DNA from: Anaerolineales bacterium
Lineage (GTDB): Bacteria; Chloroflexota; Anaerolineae; Anaerolineales; Villigracilaceae
DNA: 5,090 bases
NCBI GenBank assembly: GCA_016789485.1
Contig: JAEURE010000053.1
Location: 6,425 to 11,514, forward strand
Reading direction: 5' to 3'
The notes below the pieces were generated by a model that was given only the letters and a program-made list of their open reading frames with translations, did no database searches and was not told the DNA's origin. The position numbers and the translations under genes were made by a program. This document shows positions 1-5,090 of the stretch, in pieces (positions within the stretch are counted from its first letter, which is position 1; every line of letters begins with the position of its first letter).

Positions 1-648
1 ATTCCTGTCCGCAAGACGGAAGTGTATTCCACAGCGGCAGATAACCAGACTGCGGTTGACATCCACGTGTTGCAGGGTGAACGCCCGATGGCAAATGACA
101 ACATGAGCCTTGGCAGATTCCGCCTCGATGGAATTCCACCGGCTCCGCGCGGCATCCCGCAAGTGGAAGTGACCTTTGATATCGATGCCAACGGCATTTT
201 ACACGTCACTGCAAAGGATAAGGCTTCCGGCAAAGAACAAAAGGTGACCATCACTGCATCCACCAACCTGAATAAGAATGACATTGACCGCATGGTGCAG
301 GAAGCCCGCCAGAACGAAAGCGCGGACAAGAAGCGCCGCGAAGTGATCGAAGTCAAGAACACTGCGGATAACCTGAGCTATCAGATCGAGAAATCGTTGC
401 GCGAACTTGGCGACAAGGTTCCTGCCGCTGAAAGAAGCTCCATCGAAGCTAAAGTCGGTGAATTGAAGCAGGCCGCACAAGGCGAAGACGTGGATAGAAT
501 CAAGAAGCTGACTGAAGAATTGCAGAATACCTTCCACGCGCTCAGCCAGCAGATGTATGCGCAGGGACAGGGGCAGCCTCAACCTGAAGGCGGACCTTCT
601 ACTGGTCCACAAGATGGCGATGTGATCGACGGCGAAGTGAAAGAATAA
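1..648 (+). CDS. dnaK: Molecular chaperone DnaK (Hsp70), C-terminal part, 5' end outside window
   Basis: The reading frame is open from base 1 and ends at the TAA at 646-648, giving the last 215 residues of a protein that is usually 600-640 long. The fragment starts in the substrate-binding beta domain with [16 protein letters not shown] and continues with [29 protein letters not shown] and [14 protein letters not shown], all hallmark Hsp70 stretches. A charged helical lid follows (about residues 90-180 of the fragment, from [12 protein letters not shown]). The tail is Gln/Gly/Pro-rich and ends in DVIDGEVKE, close to the usual acidic DnaK end. Known role: an ATP-driven cytoplasmic chaperone that binds exposed hydrophobic segments together with DnaJ and GrpE. 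The ATPase domain lies left of the window. No dnaJ or grpE follows; a terminator closes the unit instead. The frame is intact, and I see no sign of decay. Confidence 0.97.
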   Translation: MPVRKTEVYSTAADNQTAVDIHVLQGERPMANDNMSLGRFRLDGIPPAPRGIPQVEVTFDIDANGILHVTAKDKASGKEQKVTITASTNLNKNDIDRMVQEARQNESADKKRREVIEVKNTADNLSYQIEKSLRELGDKVPAAERSSIEAKVGELKQAAQGEDVDRIKKLTEELQNTFHALSQQMYAQGQGQPQPEGGPSTGPQDGDVIDGEVKE

Positions 649-680
649 AACTGCCTGTCCCGAAAAACGAAAGTAAATAA

Positions 681-719
681 AAAGTTCTCCCGTGTAGTTT
701 CTCACGGGAGAACTTTTTT
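681..719. terminator. Bidirectional intrinsic terminator between dnaK and the convergent lipoprotein gene
   Basis: A perfect 14-bp stem (681-694 with 703-716) encloses an 8-base loop. The core arm is GTTCTCCCGTG and the outer end is AAA paired with TTT. Six T's (714-719) follow on the + strand, serving dnaK, which stops 32 bases earlier. Read on the - strand, the stem is followed by TTATTTACT, serving the lipoprotein gene whose stop is at 739. One hairpin therefore appears to end both convergent units. Confidence 0.9.
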
Positions 720-738
720 GTTTAAGAACCTGAGCGTA

Positions 739-1647
739 TCAAGGCTTGAAATTTGTCTTCTTGGAAATACACGTGCCTTTTTGACCTTTCTCAGTGCAAA
801 GAGTAACAATGGCGCGGAAGTTGTGACCCGTTGGGTTGTAGTCGAATTGCGGCGAACTGATGATGAAGCTGTCATCAGGGTTAAGGACGTCCTTCGTGGC
901 TGATTTCAGGCAGCCATCCAGGTTGGTAAAGCCATCGGCGTAGGAGGTCAATTCCACTTCGGTGACCTGATCCTTTATTTCGATGGTCACGGACTTGAAT
1001 GACAGCGCGCCTGTATTCTTCACCCGCAGATCCATCCACCAGCCGGAGCATGTGTCGGCGTTGTTGAATTCGAGGTCAAAGGCTGGGGCAGGGGTTGGTG
1101 TCATGGTCGGCGTGGGAGTGGGCGGGGGCGTAAGAACAGGCAGGAGCAAGGGCGAGCCGCTAATGGTCGCATATTCTCCCCATGCCCAGCAGAATTCCGC
1201 GCCCGAGTCTGGGTTGCGGATGTACCAATAGCGGTTCGTGGGGTCGCGTCCATACACTTCCGCGATCTCGCCGACCAGCAAGGCACCTTGCAACCCGTAT
1301 ACTCGGCCTGGCCCGCTGCGGCAATTGGTTGGGACAGAGACGCTCATCAACGGTACGACTGAGGTGGCCGTAAAGATGGGAAGCGGTGTAAATGTAAGTG
1401 TGGGGGAGGCAGTGACGACGGGCGCTTCGGAGGTGACGGTGAATGTAAAAGTTGGGGTGGGCAGGATTTCCAATGTTGCAGAGGGCAATACTTGCTGGGC
1501 ATTTTGCGTCAACCCTGCGATGACAGTTTGTGCGGCGGCGGTGCTGATCGTGCCTGTATCCTGCACGGGGATGGCTGGGATCGCGCAGGCAAGGCTGGCA
1601 GCTAGTAAAAATGTCAATGATAAATAAGTTCGGCGAGAGTGTGACAT
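739..1647 (-). CDS. Secreted SH3-domain lipoprotein, copy 1 (302 aa)
   Basis: This is a predicted exported, probably lipid-anchored protein of unknown function. Residues 1-20 are a signal peptide (basic SHSRR, then a hydrophobic run) ending in AASLAC, so Cys21 is the likely lipidation site; Ser at -3 makes the lipobox slightly non-canonical. Residues 30-100 are a low-complexity Thr/Pro/Val stretch, a probable extended spacer. About 101-165 is a bacterial SH3-like domain (VPTNCRSGPG, GALLVGE, VYGRDP, YIRNP, EFCWAWG). A TPPPTPTPTMTPTP linker follows. The C-terminal domain, about 190-302, is predicted beta-rich (DLEF, CSGWWMDLRVKNTG, FIISSPQFDYNPTGHNFRA) and has four Cys (200, 246, 284, 293) that could form disulfides. 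I cannot name that domain. The start is supported by AGAAGGAG (1654-1661) six bases ahead of the ATG. It is a paralogue of the gene at 1904-2812: all seven Cys sit at identical residue numbers. The SH3 domain suggests binding to cell wall or another ligand outside the cell; this is inference. Confidence 0.85.
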   Translation of the reverse strand: MSHSRRTYLSLTFLLAASLACAIPAIPVQDTGTISTAAAQTVIAGLTQNAQQVLPSATLEILPTPTFTFTVTSEAPVVTASPTLTFTPLPIFTATSVVPLMSVSVPTNCRSGPGRVYGLQGALLVGEIAEVYGRDPTNRYWYIRNPDSGAEFCWAWGEYATISGSPLLLPVLTPPPTPTPTMTPTPAPAFDLEFNNADTCSGWWMDLRVKNTGALSFKSVTIEIKDQVTEVELTSYADGFTNLDGCLKSATKDVLNPDDSFIISSPQFDYNPTGHNFRAIVTLCTEKGQKGTCISKKTNFKP

Positions 1648-1704
1648 ATTGAGCTCCTTCTTATTGCAAAAAATAGATGCTCTCCTTGAGACGAAAAATC
1701 CACC

Positions 1705-1834
1705 TCACTGGTTCCGCTGATCGATTTTATACCCCTTCGCCGCCAAGTCCTCAATCAAAGGGGAAAACAATTGTTTCAACACACAATTGACCGAATGGCG
1801 TGCATGTGCCTTCGATCATAAACCTGCATATTCT
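1705..1834 (-). pseudogene. Remnant of a second copy of the class I methyltransferase gene
   Basis: Two blocks match the intact methyltransferase gene at 2950-3759. Positions 1712-1779 align without gaps to 2990-3057 (57 of 68 bases by hand) and 1791-1824 to 3284-3317 (29 of 34). Translated on the - strand, the first block reads LKQLFSPLIEDLAAKGYKID where the intact protein has LKQWFSTSLENLAAKGYKID, then runs to a TGA at 1705-1707. The second block, in a different frame, reads FMIEGTCTPFGQ for LMIEGTSTPFGQ. The offset between blocks changes from 1278 to 1493, so about 215 bp (not a multiple of three) is missing between them. A further gap of about 10 bp lies near 1825, and everything coding for residues before about 143 is gone. 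It cannot make a methyltransferase. The left end is set by the TGA; the right end, near 1834, is approximate. Confidence 0.88.
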
Positions 1835-1848
1835 GTACCCATGAAATA

Positions 1849-1885
1849 AAAATCCTCCTGCGCAAATTGTAGACAGAAGGATTTT
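1849..1885 (-). terminator. Intrinsic terminator of lipoprotein copy 2
   Basis: A 12-bp stem (1849-1860 with 1874-1885; arm AAAATCCTTCTG on the - strand) has a 13-base loop and a single G-U pair when read as - strand RNA. It lies 18 bases past the stop at 1904, and the - strand continues U-rich (TATTTCA) after the stem. On the + strand the same position is a C-A mismatch and no + strand gene precedes it, so it most likely serves the lipoprotein gene alone. Confidence 0.75.
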
Positions 1886-1903
1886 CATTTAAAGTGTGAA
1901 TTC

Positions 1904-2812
1904 TTAAGGCTTGAAATTGAGTTTTCTGGTAACACATCCGTCCGTCCAGCCTTTTTCGACGCAAAGCGTGATAAAGGCGCGGAATTGATGTCCTTTGGGG
2001 TTGTCAGCAAATTGCGGTGAACTGATGATGAAAGTATCACCCGGCTTGATCGTATCCCTTGTGTCGCTTATTGAGCAGCCATTCAACTCTGTAAAGGCAT
2101 CCGCATTGGCGGTTAATTCCACTTCTTTTGTCTCATCCTTTATCACTATCGCCATAGACTTGAAAGGTTGAGAGCTTGTATTTCTTATCTGAATCTTCAT
2201 CCGCCAGCCAGTGCATTTGACATAGCCTATAAATTCCATGTCAAAGGATGGGACGGGCGTTGGCGTGAGAGTCTGCGAGGGGGTGGGCGGCGGCATAAGG
2301 ACAGGCAGCACCAAAAGCGAGTCGCTGAGGGTGGCAAACTTTCCCCAGACCCAGCAGAATTCCACGCCCGCATCCGGGTTGCGGACGTATATATACTCAC
2401 TTGTCGGATCGCGCCCATATGCTTCTGTAGTTTCGCCGACCAGCAAGGCGCCTACATCTTCATAAGCTTTGCCTGGGCCTCTGCGGCAGTTGGTGGGGGC
2501 AGAGACGCTGATCTGTTGAGCGATAAGTGTTGAAGTAACCTCAGGAAGGATTGAATAGGGTGTAAATGTAAGGGATGGCGTGATCGTGGATTCGAGAATA
2601 AGCGGAATGGAAGTAACAGTGGGCGTGAATGTGAGTGTTGGCAGCATTTCAAATGTAGCCGAGGGGACTTCCCGCAAACCAGCAAGCGCAGTTTGTGCGG
2701 CGGCGGTGCTGACCTCGTTTGTGTTGGATGCGGGAATGGAAGGGATGGCGCAAGCGAGGCTGGCGGCGAAAAGCAATGCTAGTATTAAATGATTTCGACC
2801 AGAGGTGATCAT
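1904..2812 (-). CDS. Secreted SH3-domain lipoprotein, copy 2 (302 aa)
   Basis: This is a paralogue of the protein encoded at 739-1647, with the same length and domain order. It has a signal peptide ending AASLAC (Cys21), a Thr/Ser/Pro-rich spacer to about 100, an SH3-like domain at 101-165 (APTNCRRGPG, GALLVGE, AYGRDP, YVRNP, EFCWVWG), a PPPTPSQTLTPTP linker, and an unnamed Cys-containing C-terminal domain at about 190-302 (CTGWRM, FIISSPQF, NPKGHQFRA, LNFKP). From about residue 99 to the end the two copies align without gaps. In the C-terminal domain I count about 59 identical residues over 113. The spacer has diverged, and its length changes cancel out. AAAAGGAC (AAGGA at 2820-2824) sits seven bases ahead of the ATG. 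The gene lies 137 bp downstream of the methyltransferase on the same strand, with a hairpin between them, so it may have its own promoter. Function unknown; an extracellular binding role is inferred. Confidence 0.85.
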   Translation of the reverse strand: MITSGRNHLILALLFAASLACAIPSIPASNTNEVSTAAAQTALAGLREVPSATFEMLPTLTFTPTVTSIPLILESTITPSLTFTPYSILPEVTSTLIAQQISVSAPTNCRRGPGKAYEDVGALLVGETTEAYGRDPTSEYIYVRNPDAGVEFCWVWGKFATLSDSLLVLPVLMPPPTPSQTLTPTPVPSFDMEFIGYVKCTGWRMKIQIRNTSSQPFKSMAIVIKDETKEVELTANADAFTELNGCSISDTRDTIKPGDTFIISSPQFADNPKGHQFRAFITLCVEKGWTDGCVTRKLNFKP

Positions 2813-2869
2813 GTTGAAGTCCTTTTCTCGTTAGTCCATGACTGATCTTAGTATGATCTGCAGCGAGTC

Positions 2870-2911
2870 CTTCGACTACGAGCGGGAAACAACACCCACT
2901 CCTAGTCGAAG
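2870..2911. repeat. REP-like imperfect palindrome (17-bp stem)
   Basis: The arms 2870-2886 and 2895-2911 pair over 17 positions with two exceptions: C79/C02 is a mismatch, and C83/A98 is a G-U pair in - strand RNA. The loop is 8 bases. The outer nine bases, CTTCGACTA and TAGTCGAAG, are a perfect inverted repeat. It lies 38 bases past the methyltransferase stop and 57 bases ahead of lipoprotein copy 2. No U-run follows on either strand, so it is not a typical intrinsic terminator. The CTTCGACTA core resembles dispersed palindromes common in intergenic DNA of many bacteria. It could still weaken read-through or stabilise the 3' end of the methyltransferase mRNA. Confidence 0.6.
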
Positions 2912-2949
2912 TTTAAGTGCGTAAGGTGAGCTATCCAGATGGATCTTGT

Positions 2950-3759
2950 TTACAAGTTCCAGACCAGCCAGCCTTTGTTCAACCATTTCTTCCGCAGGTC
3001 AATTTTATACCCCTTCGCCGCCAAATTCTCCAGCGAAGTCGAAAACCATTGTTTCAAGCCAAACGTTTTTGCGGGGGATGTTTGCGCGGCGGAGCGCTTC
3101 CATGCTTCCATGAATTCATAAATGGGCTCGCCCGCCACCACATGATGGATGTGATTCTTCGGCAGTACGGCCTGGAAGTCGGTGATGTCGAAGCCGAGGC
3201 GGAAGTTGGTGCTGAAGACCAGCGCTTCCATTTTCCATTTTCTTTCGGGGGTCATGCGTGCAAGGTTGGCGACCCATATCTGCCCGAACGGTGTGGATGT
3301 GCCTTCGATCATCAAGCCGCCAGGCAGAACATATTCCGCGAGACGTTCGTACGATGGAGCGAAATCAACTTCTTCATATTGACGCAGGACGTTAAACGCA
3401 CGGATCAACCTCACGCTTTCGCCTGCTTGCAAAGGCAAATTAAACCCGCCCAGCCGAAAGTGTGTGCGCTCGTCCGCGTAGGGGAGCGCCGCATCGACAC
3501 GTTCCTTATCAATTTCCACGCCGAGGATGGGGAGATTGGGATTGAGGCGCCGAAAGCGCTCGGCACTTTCGAGGGTGGTGCGAGGATCGAACCCATAGCC
3601 AAGGTCAATGAAGAATGAATCAGCGAACAGGCCATCGGTCCGCGTGAGAAGCGACGGCTCATAGAGCAGGATAAAGTTATCGACCCGTCTCAGCCTGTTC
3701 GAGGCCGTCTTCCCACGGGTGACTTGTCCCACTGGCTTTTTGCTTGATGTAATTTTCAT
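2950..3759 (-). CDS. Class I SAM-dependent methyltransferase, substrate unknown (269 aa)
   Basis: A Rossmann-fold methyltransferase is indicated by motif I FIDLGYGFDP (residues 50-59, SAM-binding glycine loop), an acidic residue after strand 2 in GVEID (Glu82, expected to hold the SAM ribose), RAFNVLRQY (120-128) at the motif IV position, and LPGGLMIEGT (145-154) in the following strand/turn. The N terminus carries RGKTASNRLRRVDNFI (15-30). Together with NVLRQY, this matches from memory a family of uncharacterised bacterial methylases. I do not see the NPPY/DPPY motif of N6-adenine or N4-cytosine DNA methylases, so a DNA target is not supported. There is no signal peptide or membrane segment; it should be cytoplasmic. 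The ATG at 3759 is the first in frame, and a TATAAT at 3768-3773 leaves almost no leader and no clear Shine-Dalgarno site. It is divergent from the NB-ARC gene. A decayed second copy lies at 1705-1834. Confidence 0.85.
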   Translation of the reverse strand: MKITSSKKPVGQVTRGKTASNRLRRVDNFILLYEPSLLTRTDGLFADSFFIDLGYGFDPRTTLESAERFRRLNPNLPILGVEIDKERVDAALPYADERTHFRLGGFNLPLQAGESVRLIRAFNVLRQYEEVDFAPSYERLAEYVLPGGLMIEGTSTPFGQIWVANLARMTPERKWKMEALVFSTNFRLGFDITDFQAVLPKNHIHHVVAGEPIYEFMEAWKRSAAQTSPAKTFGLKQWFSTSLENLAAKGYKIDLRKKWLNKGWLVWNL

Positions 3760-3767
3760 TCAGGTTG

Positions 3768-3773
3768 ATTATA
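3768..3773 (-). promoter_or_regulatory. Probable -10 box of the methyltransferase gene
   Basis: The - strand reads TTGTATAATCAACCTGAATG, with a perfect TATAAT whose nearer edge is 8 bases from the ATG. Initiation about seven bases downstream would start the mRNA within a few bases of the start codon, making it leaderless or nearly so. This fits the lack of a Shine-Dalgarno site. No good TTGACA-like -35 is visible at 16-18 bp; that position falls in the outermost unit of the 11-bp repeat array. This is inference from motif only. Confidence 0.42.
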
Positions 3774-3788
3774 CAAGCAGGATGGGAG

Positions 3789-3865
3789 CTAGTGTGGAGC
3801 TCGATGCGGGCCACTGTGGAGCCACTGTGGAGCTACTGTGGAGACACTGTGGAGGAACACTGGAG
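3789..3865. repeat. 11-bp tandem repeat array, seven units in register
   Basis: The consensus is about CCACTGTGGAG. Units start at 3789 (CTAGTGTGGAG), 3800 (CTCGATGCGGG, degenerate), 3811 and 3822 (both CCACTGTGGAG), 3833 (CTACTGTGGAG), 3844 (ACACTGTGGAG) and 3855 (GAACACTGGAG, degenerate). The four central copies are nearly identical and the period is kept exactly throughout. The array lies in the divergent region between the methyltransferase and NB-ARC genes, with one end at the methyltransferase promoter. The period does not suit a protein repeat, and no plausible gene crosses it. Confidence 0.9.
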
Positions 3866-3967
3866 GGTAAAAGGGGGAAAGTGGGAGTGAAAAGTAGAAA
3901 GTGGTTGTACAATTGGCGGGTGGAAAGTCGAAGGTTGAAGGTCGGTTGAGATAAAGGGCAGGCAGCC
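3866..3967. other. Purine-rich leader region ahead of the NB-ARC gene
   Basis: The + strand is strongly G/A-biased, with loosely repeated GGGAAAGTGGGA, AGTAGAAAGTGG, GGTGGAAAGTCG and GAAGGTTGAAGGTCGG. A short palindrome, TTGTACAA, lies at 3905-3912. AAAGGG (3953-3958), nine bases before the ATG at 3968, is a usable but not strong ribosome site. I find no convincing -35/-10 pair for the + strand gene. An in-frame TGA at 3947-3949 rules out an upstream extension of that gene. Confidence 0.45.
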
Positions 3968-5090
3968 ATGGCGAAAAAAGACGGTTCGAAACAATCCAAA
4001 GGCAAACAAACTGTATCCAGGGGTATTGGCATTGGCGGGAATGTAGAGAAGAGTGTAGTTGTTGATGGTAATAACAACACGATCCATGTCAATTACTATG
4101 AAGCTGTTTCAGCCAATACGAAACAAAACGACCCCGATTACTGGAATCTCAAACATCCCTACCCCATGCCTCCCAATTTCACAGGACGCCTGGCAGAACG
4201 CGCCATGCTCACTCAATGGCTTAACGAAGACAAAGAAAATCATCTTTTTATTCTTCGTGCCCTTGGCGGATTTGGAAAATCTGCGCTTTCATGGCAATGG
4301 ATAACCCACGATGTGAATCCCGAAGCATGGACGAAGGTTGTCTTCTGGTCTTTTTACGAAGGCGACGCGAGTTTCGAGAACTTTATTGAGGAAACTCTCA
4401 AGTATCTCAAACAGGATGTGCCAGAAAACAAACGTGAACAGGTAGATGAATTGCTCAAAGCCCTACAGTCTCAAAAGGTGTTGCTTATCATGGATGGCTT
4501 TGAACGGCTTCTGCGCGCGTATGGGAACATGAATGCTTCTCATCAAAGTGACGAAGATAAAAAGCGGGAAGATACAGATCGCGATTGTGTGAATCTCAAT
4601 ACTGAGCATTTCTTAAGAAGCATTTGTTCCATGCCCGATATGAAGAGCAGAGCCTTGATGACCACGCGCATGACTCCGCGTGCTCTCGAAAAGTTTGGGC
4701 AGTGTATTCAAGGCTGTCACGAAGAAGAACTCAAAGCCATGCACAAGGACGATGCCATCGCATTTTTCAGGGCGCAAGGTGTTCAAAAGGGAACCAATCA
4801 CGAAATTGAAGAGGTGTGCAGATCGTACGGGTTTCACCCCCTGAGCCTGCGCTTATTAGCTGGACATATCATGAGCGACTTCAAACATGCTGGTGATATT
4901 GTAGTTGCCCAAAAACTAAACGTGAGCGGCGATATAGCAGATCATCAAAACCATATTCTTGAAGTTTCATACAATGGACTTTCGTTCCCCCAACAAAAAT
5001 TACTCAGTACGATAGCATGTTTTCGTTCTTCCACAAAACTTGATACATTGGAATCGATCACTGAAAACAAGGAAACATTAGAAAACGACC
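3968..5090 (+). CDS. NB-ARC/STAND-family signalling ATPase, N-terminal part, 3' end outside window
   Basis: From the ATG at 3968 the frame stays open to the window end (374 codons, no stop). Residues 1-17 are a Lys-rich leader. Residues 18-45 hold a Gly/Asn/Val-rich segment (RGIGIGGNVEKSVVVDGN, then NNTIHV). The ATPase core has a Walker A loop LGGFGKSAL (99-107), a VFWSFYEGDASFE segment (125-137), Walker B VLLIMDGFERLL (171-182), a sensor ALMTTR (229-234), an AIAFFRAQGV helical stretch (263-272) and the GxPL-type motif GFHPLSLRLLAG (288-299). A winged-helix-like segment begins around VSYNGLSFPQQKLL (333-346). Order and motifs match NB-ARC switch ATPases, which usually carry TPR or other sensor repeats C-terminally; these would lie past the edge. 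In this superfamily nucleotide exchange drives oligomerisation and activation, often in immunity. No recognised N-terminal effector (TIR, nuclease, protease) is visible, so defence is only possible here. The DNA is A+T-richer than the neighbours. Confidence 0.9.
   Translation, partial: MAKKDGSKQSKGKQTVSRGIGIGGNVEKSVVVDGNNNTIHVNYYEAVSANTKQNDPDYWNLKHPYPMPPNFTGRLAERAMLTQWLNEDKENHLFILRALGGFGKSALSWQWITHDVNPEAWTKVVFWSFYEGDASFENFIEETLKYLKQDVPENKREQVDELLKALQSQKVLLIMDGFERLLRAYGNMNASHQSDEDKKREDTDRDCVNLNTEHFLRSICSMPDMKSRALMTTRMTPRALEKFGQCIQGCHEEELKAMHKDDAIAFFRAQGVQKGTNHEIEEVCRSYGFHPLSLRLLAGHIMSDFKHAGDIVVAQKLNVSGDIADHQNHILEVSYNGLSFPQQKLLSTIACFRSSTKLDTLESITENKETLEND

Larger units (their letters stand above)
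739..3334. repeat. Tandem segmental duplication of a methyltransferase-lipoprotein unit
   Basis: The arm at 1904-3334 (lipoprotein copy 2 plus the 3' half of the methyltransferase) corresponds in order and orientation to the arm at 739-1834 (lipoprotein copy 1 plus the methyltransferase remnant). The lipoproteins match along their length. The two methyltransferase blocks match at 84-85% of bases, despite one copy being non-functional. The terminators downstream of the two lipoprotein genes are unrelated in sequence, so one breakpoint probably falls at the 3' end of the lipoprotein gene. The other lies within, or was later trimmed into, the methyltransferase gene. Confidence 0.82.

Noticed and set aside
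199..705. 168-residue - strand open frame
   Set aside because: Antisense to the conserved dnaK 3' end and running across its terminator; the hydrophobic look is a mirror of the charged DnaK lid.
1776..1964. 62-residue - strand open frame across the lipoprotein gap
   Set aside because: It crosses the methyltransferase remnant in a frame that matches neither homologous block and runs through the terminator into lipoprotein copy 2; a chance frame in decayed DNA.
2168..2533. 121-residue + strand open frame
   Set aside because: Antisense to the SH3-like and C-terminal region of lipoprotein copy 2; no recognisable features.
739..3334. Transposon explaining the duplicated block
   Set aside because: No transposase, no terminal inverted repeats and no target-site duplication seen around the block; a simple segmental duplication is enough.
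2917..3618. 233-residue + strand open frame
   Set aside because: It lies antisense to the methyltransferase, whose SAM-binding motifs are unmistakable; the + strand product shows no domain, no ribosome site and many Cys/Arg typical of a shadow frame.
2950..3759. DNA modification methylase of a restriction system paired with the NB-ARC ATPase
   Set aside because: No DPPY/NPPY or cytosine-C5 PC motif, no nuclease next to it, and its history links it to the lipoprotein gene rather than to the divergent ATPase.
3789..3865. CRISPR array
   Set aside because: Units are 11 bp and directly abutting with no spacers; it is a simple tandem repeat.
3769..4092. 107-residue - strand frame over the repeat array
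   Set aside because: Its Ser/Thr/Pro-rich product is a translation of the purine-rich tract and 11-bp repeats and overlaps the start of the NB-ARC gene; no start signal.

Overview
The window looks like ordinary chromosomal DNA from a bacterium of moderate G+C. It is probably a member of the Chloroflexota, class Anaerolineae or similar. That guess rests on the two secreted lipoproteins, which combine a Thr/Pro-rich 'TPTPTP' linker with a bacterial SH3-like domain, a style I associate with that group. It is an inference from style; no marker here proves it.

Layout, left to right. (1) Positions 1-648 hold the 3' third of dnaK on the + strand, closed by a strong hairpin (681-719) that can stop transcription from both sides. 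(2) On the - strand, from 3759 back to 739, lies a block of two related units. The complete unit is a class I SAM-dependent methyltransferase (3759-2950) followed by a 302-residue SH3-domain lipoprotein (2812-1904). The second unit keeps a paralogous 302-residue lipoprotein (1647-739), but its methyltransferase survives only as a short, frameshifted remnant (about 1834-1705). The whole block is best read as one tandem segmental duplication in which one methyltransferase copy has decayed. (3) Positions 3760-3967 are intergenic and divergent. They hold a TATAAT box just ahead of the methyltransferase, a seven-unit array of an 11-bp tandem repeat, and a purine-rich tract. (4) From 3968 to the right edge runs the start of a large + strand gene for an NB-ARC/STAND-type signalling ATPase. 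It is open at the window end and reads through 374 codons. Its DNA is visibly more A+T rich than that of its neighbours, as expected for an acquired accessory gene.

How the parts may work together: DnaK is housekeeping and probably unrelated to the rest. The methyltransferase and lipoprotein were apparently copied together, which hints at a link, but a hairpin and 137 bp separate them and the sequence gives no substrate. The NB-ARC ATPase belongs to the superfamily that includes bacterial NLR-like immune sensors. Any effector or partner would lie beyond the right edge, so a defence role is only a hypothesis.
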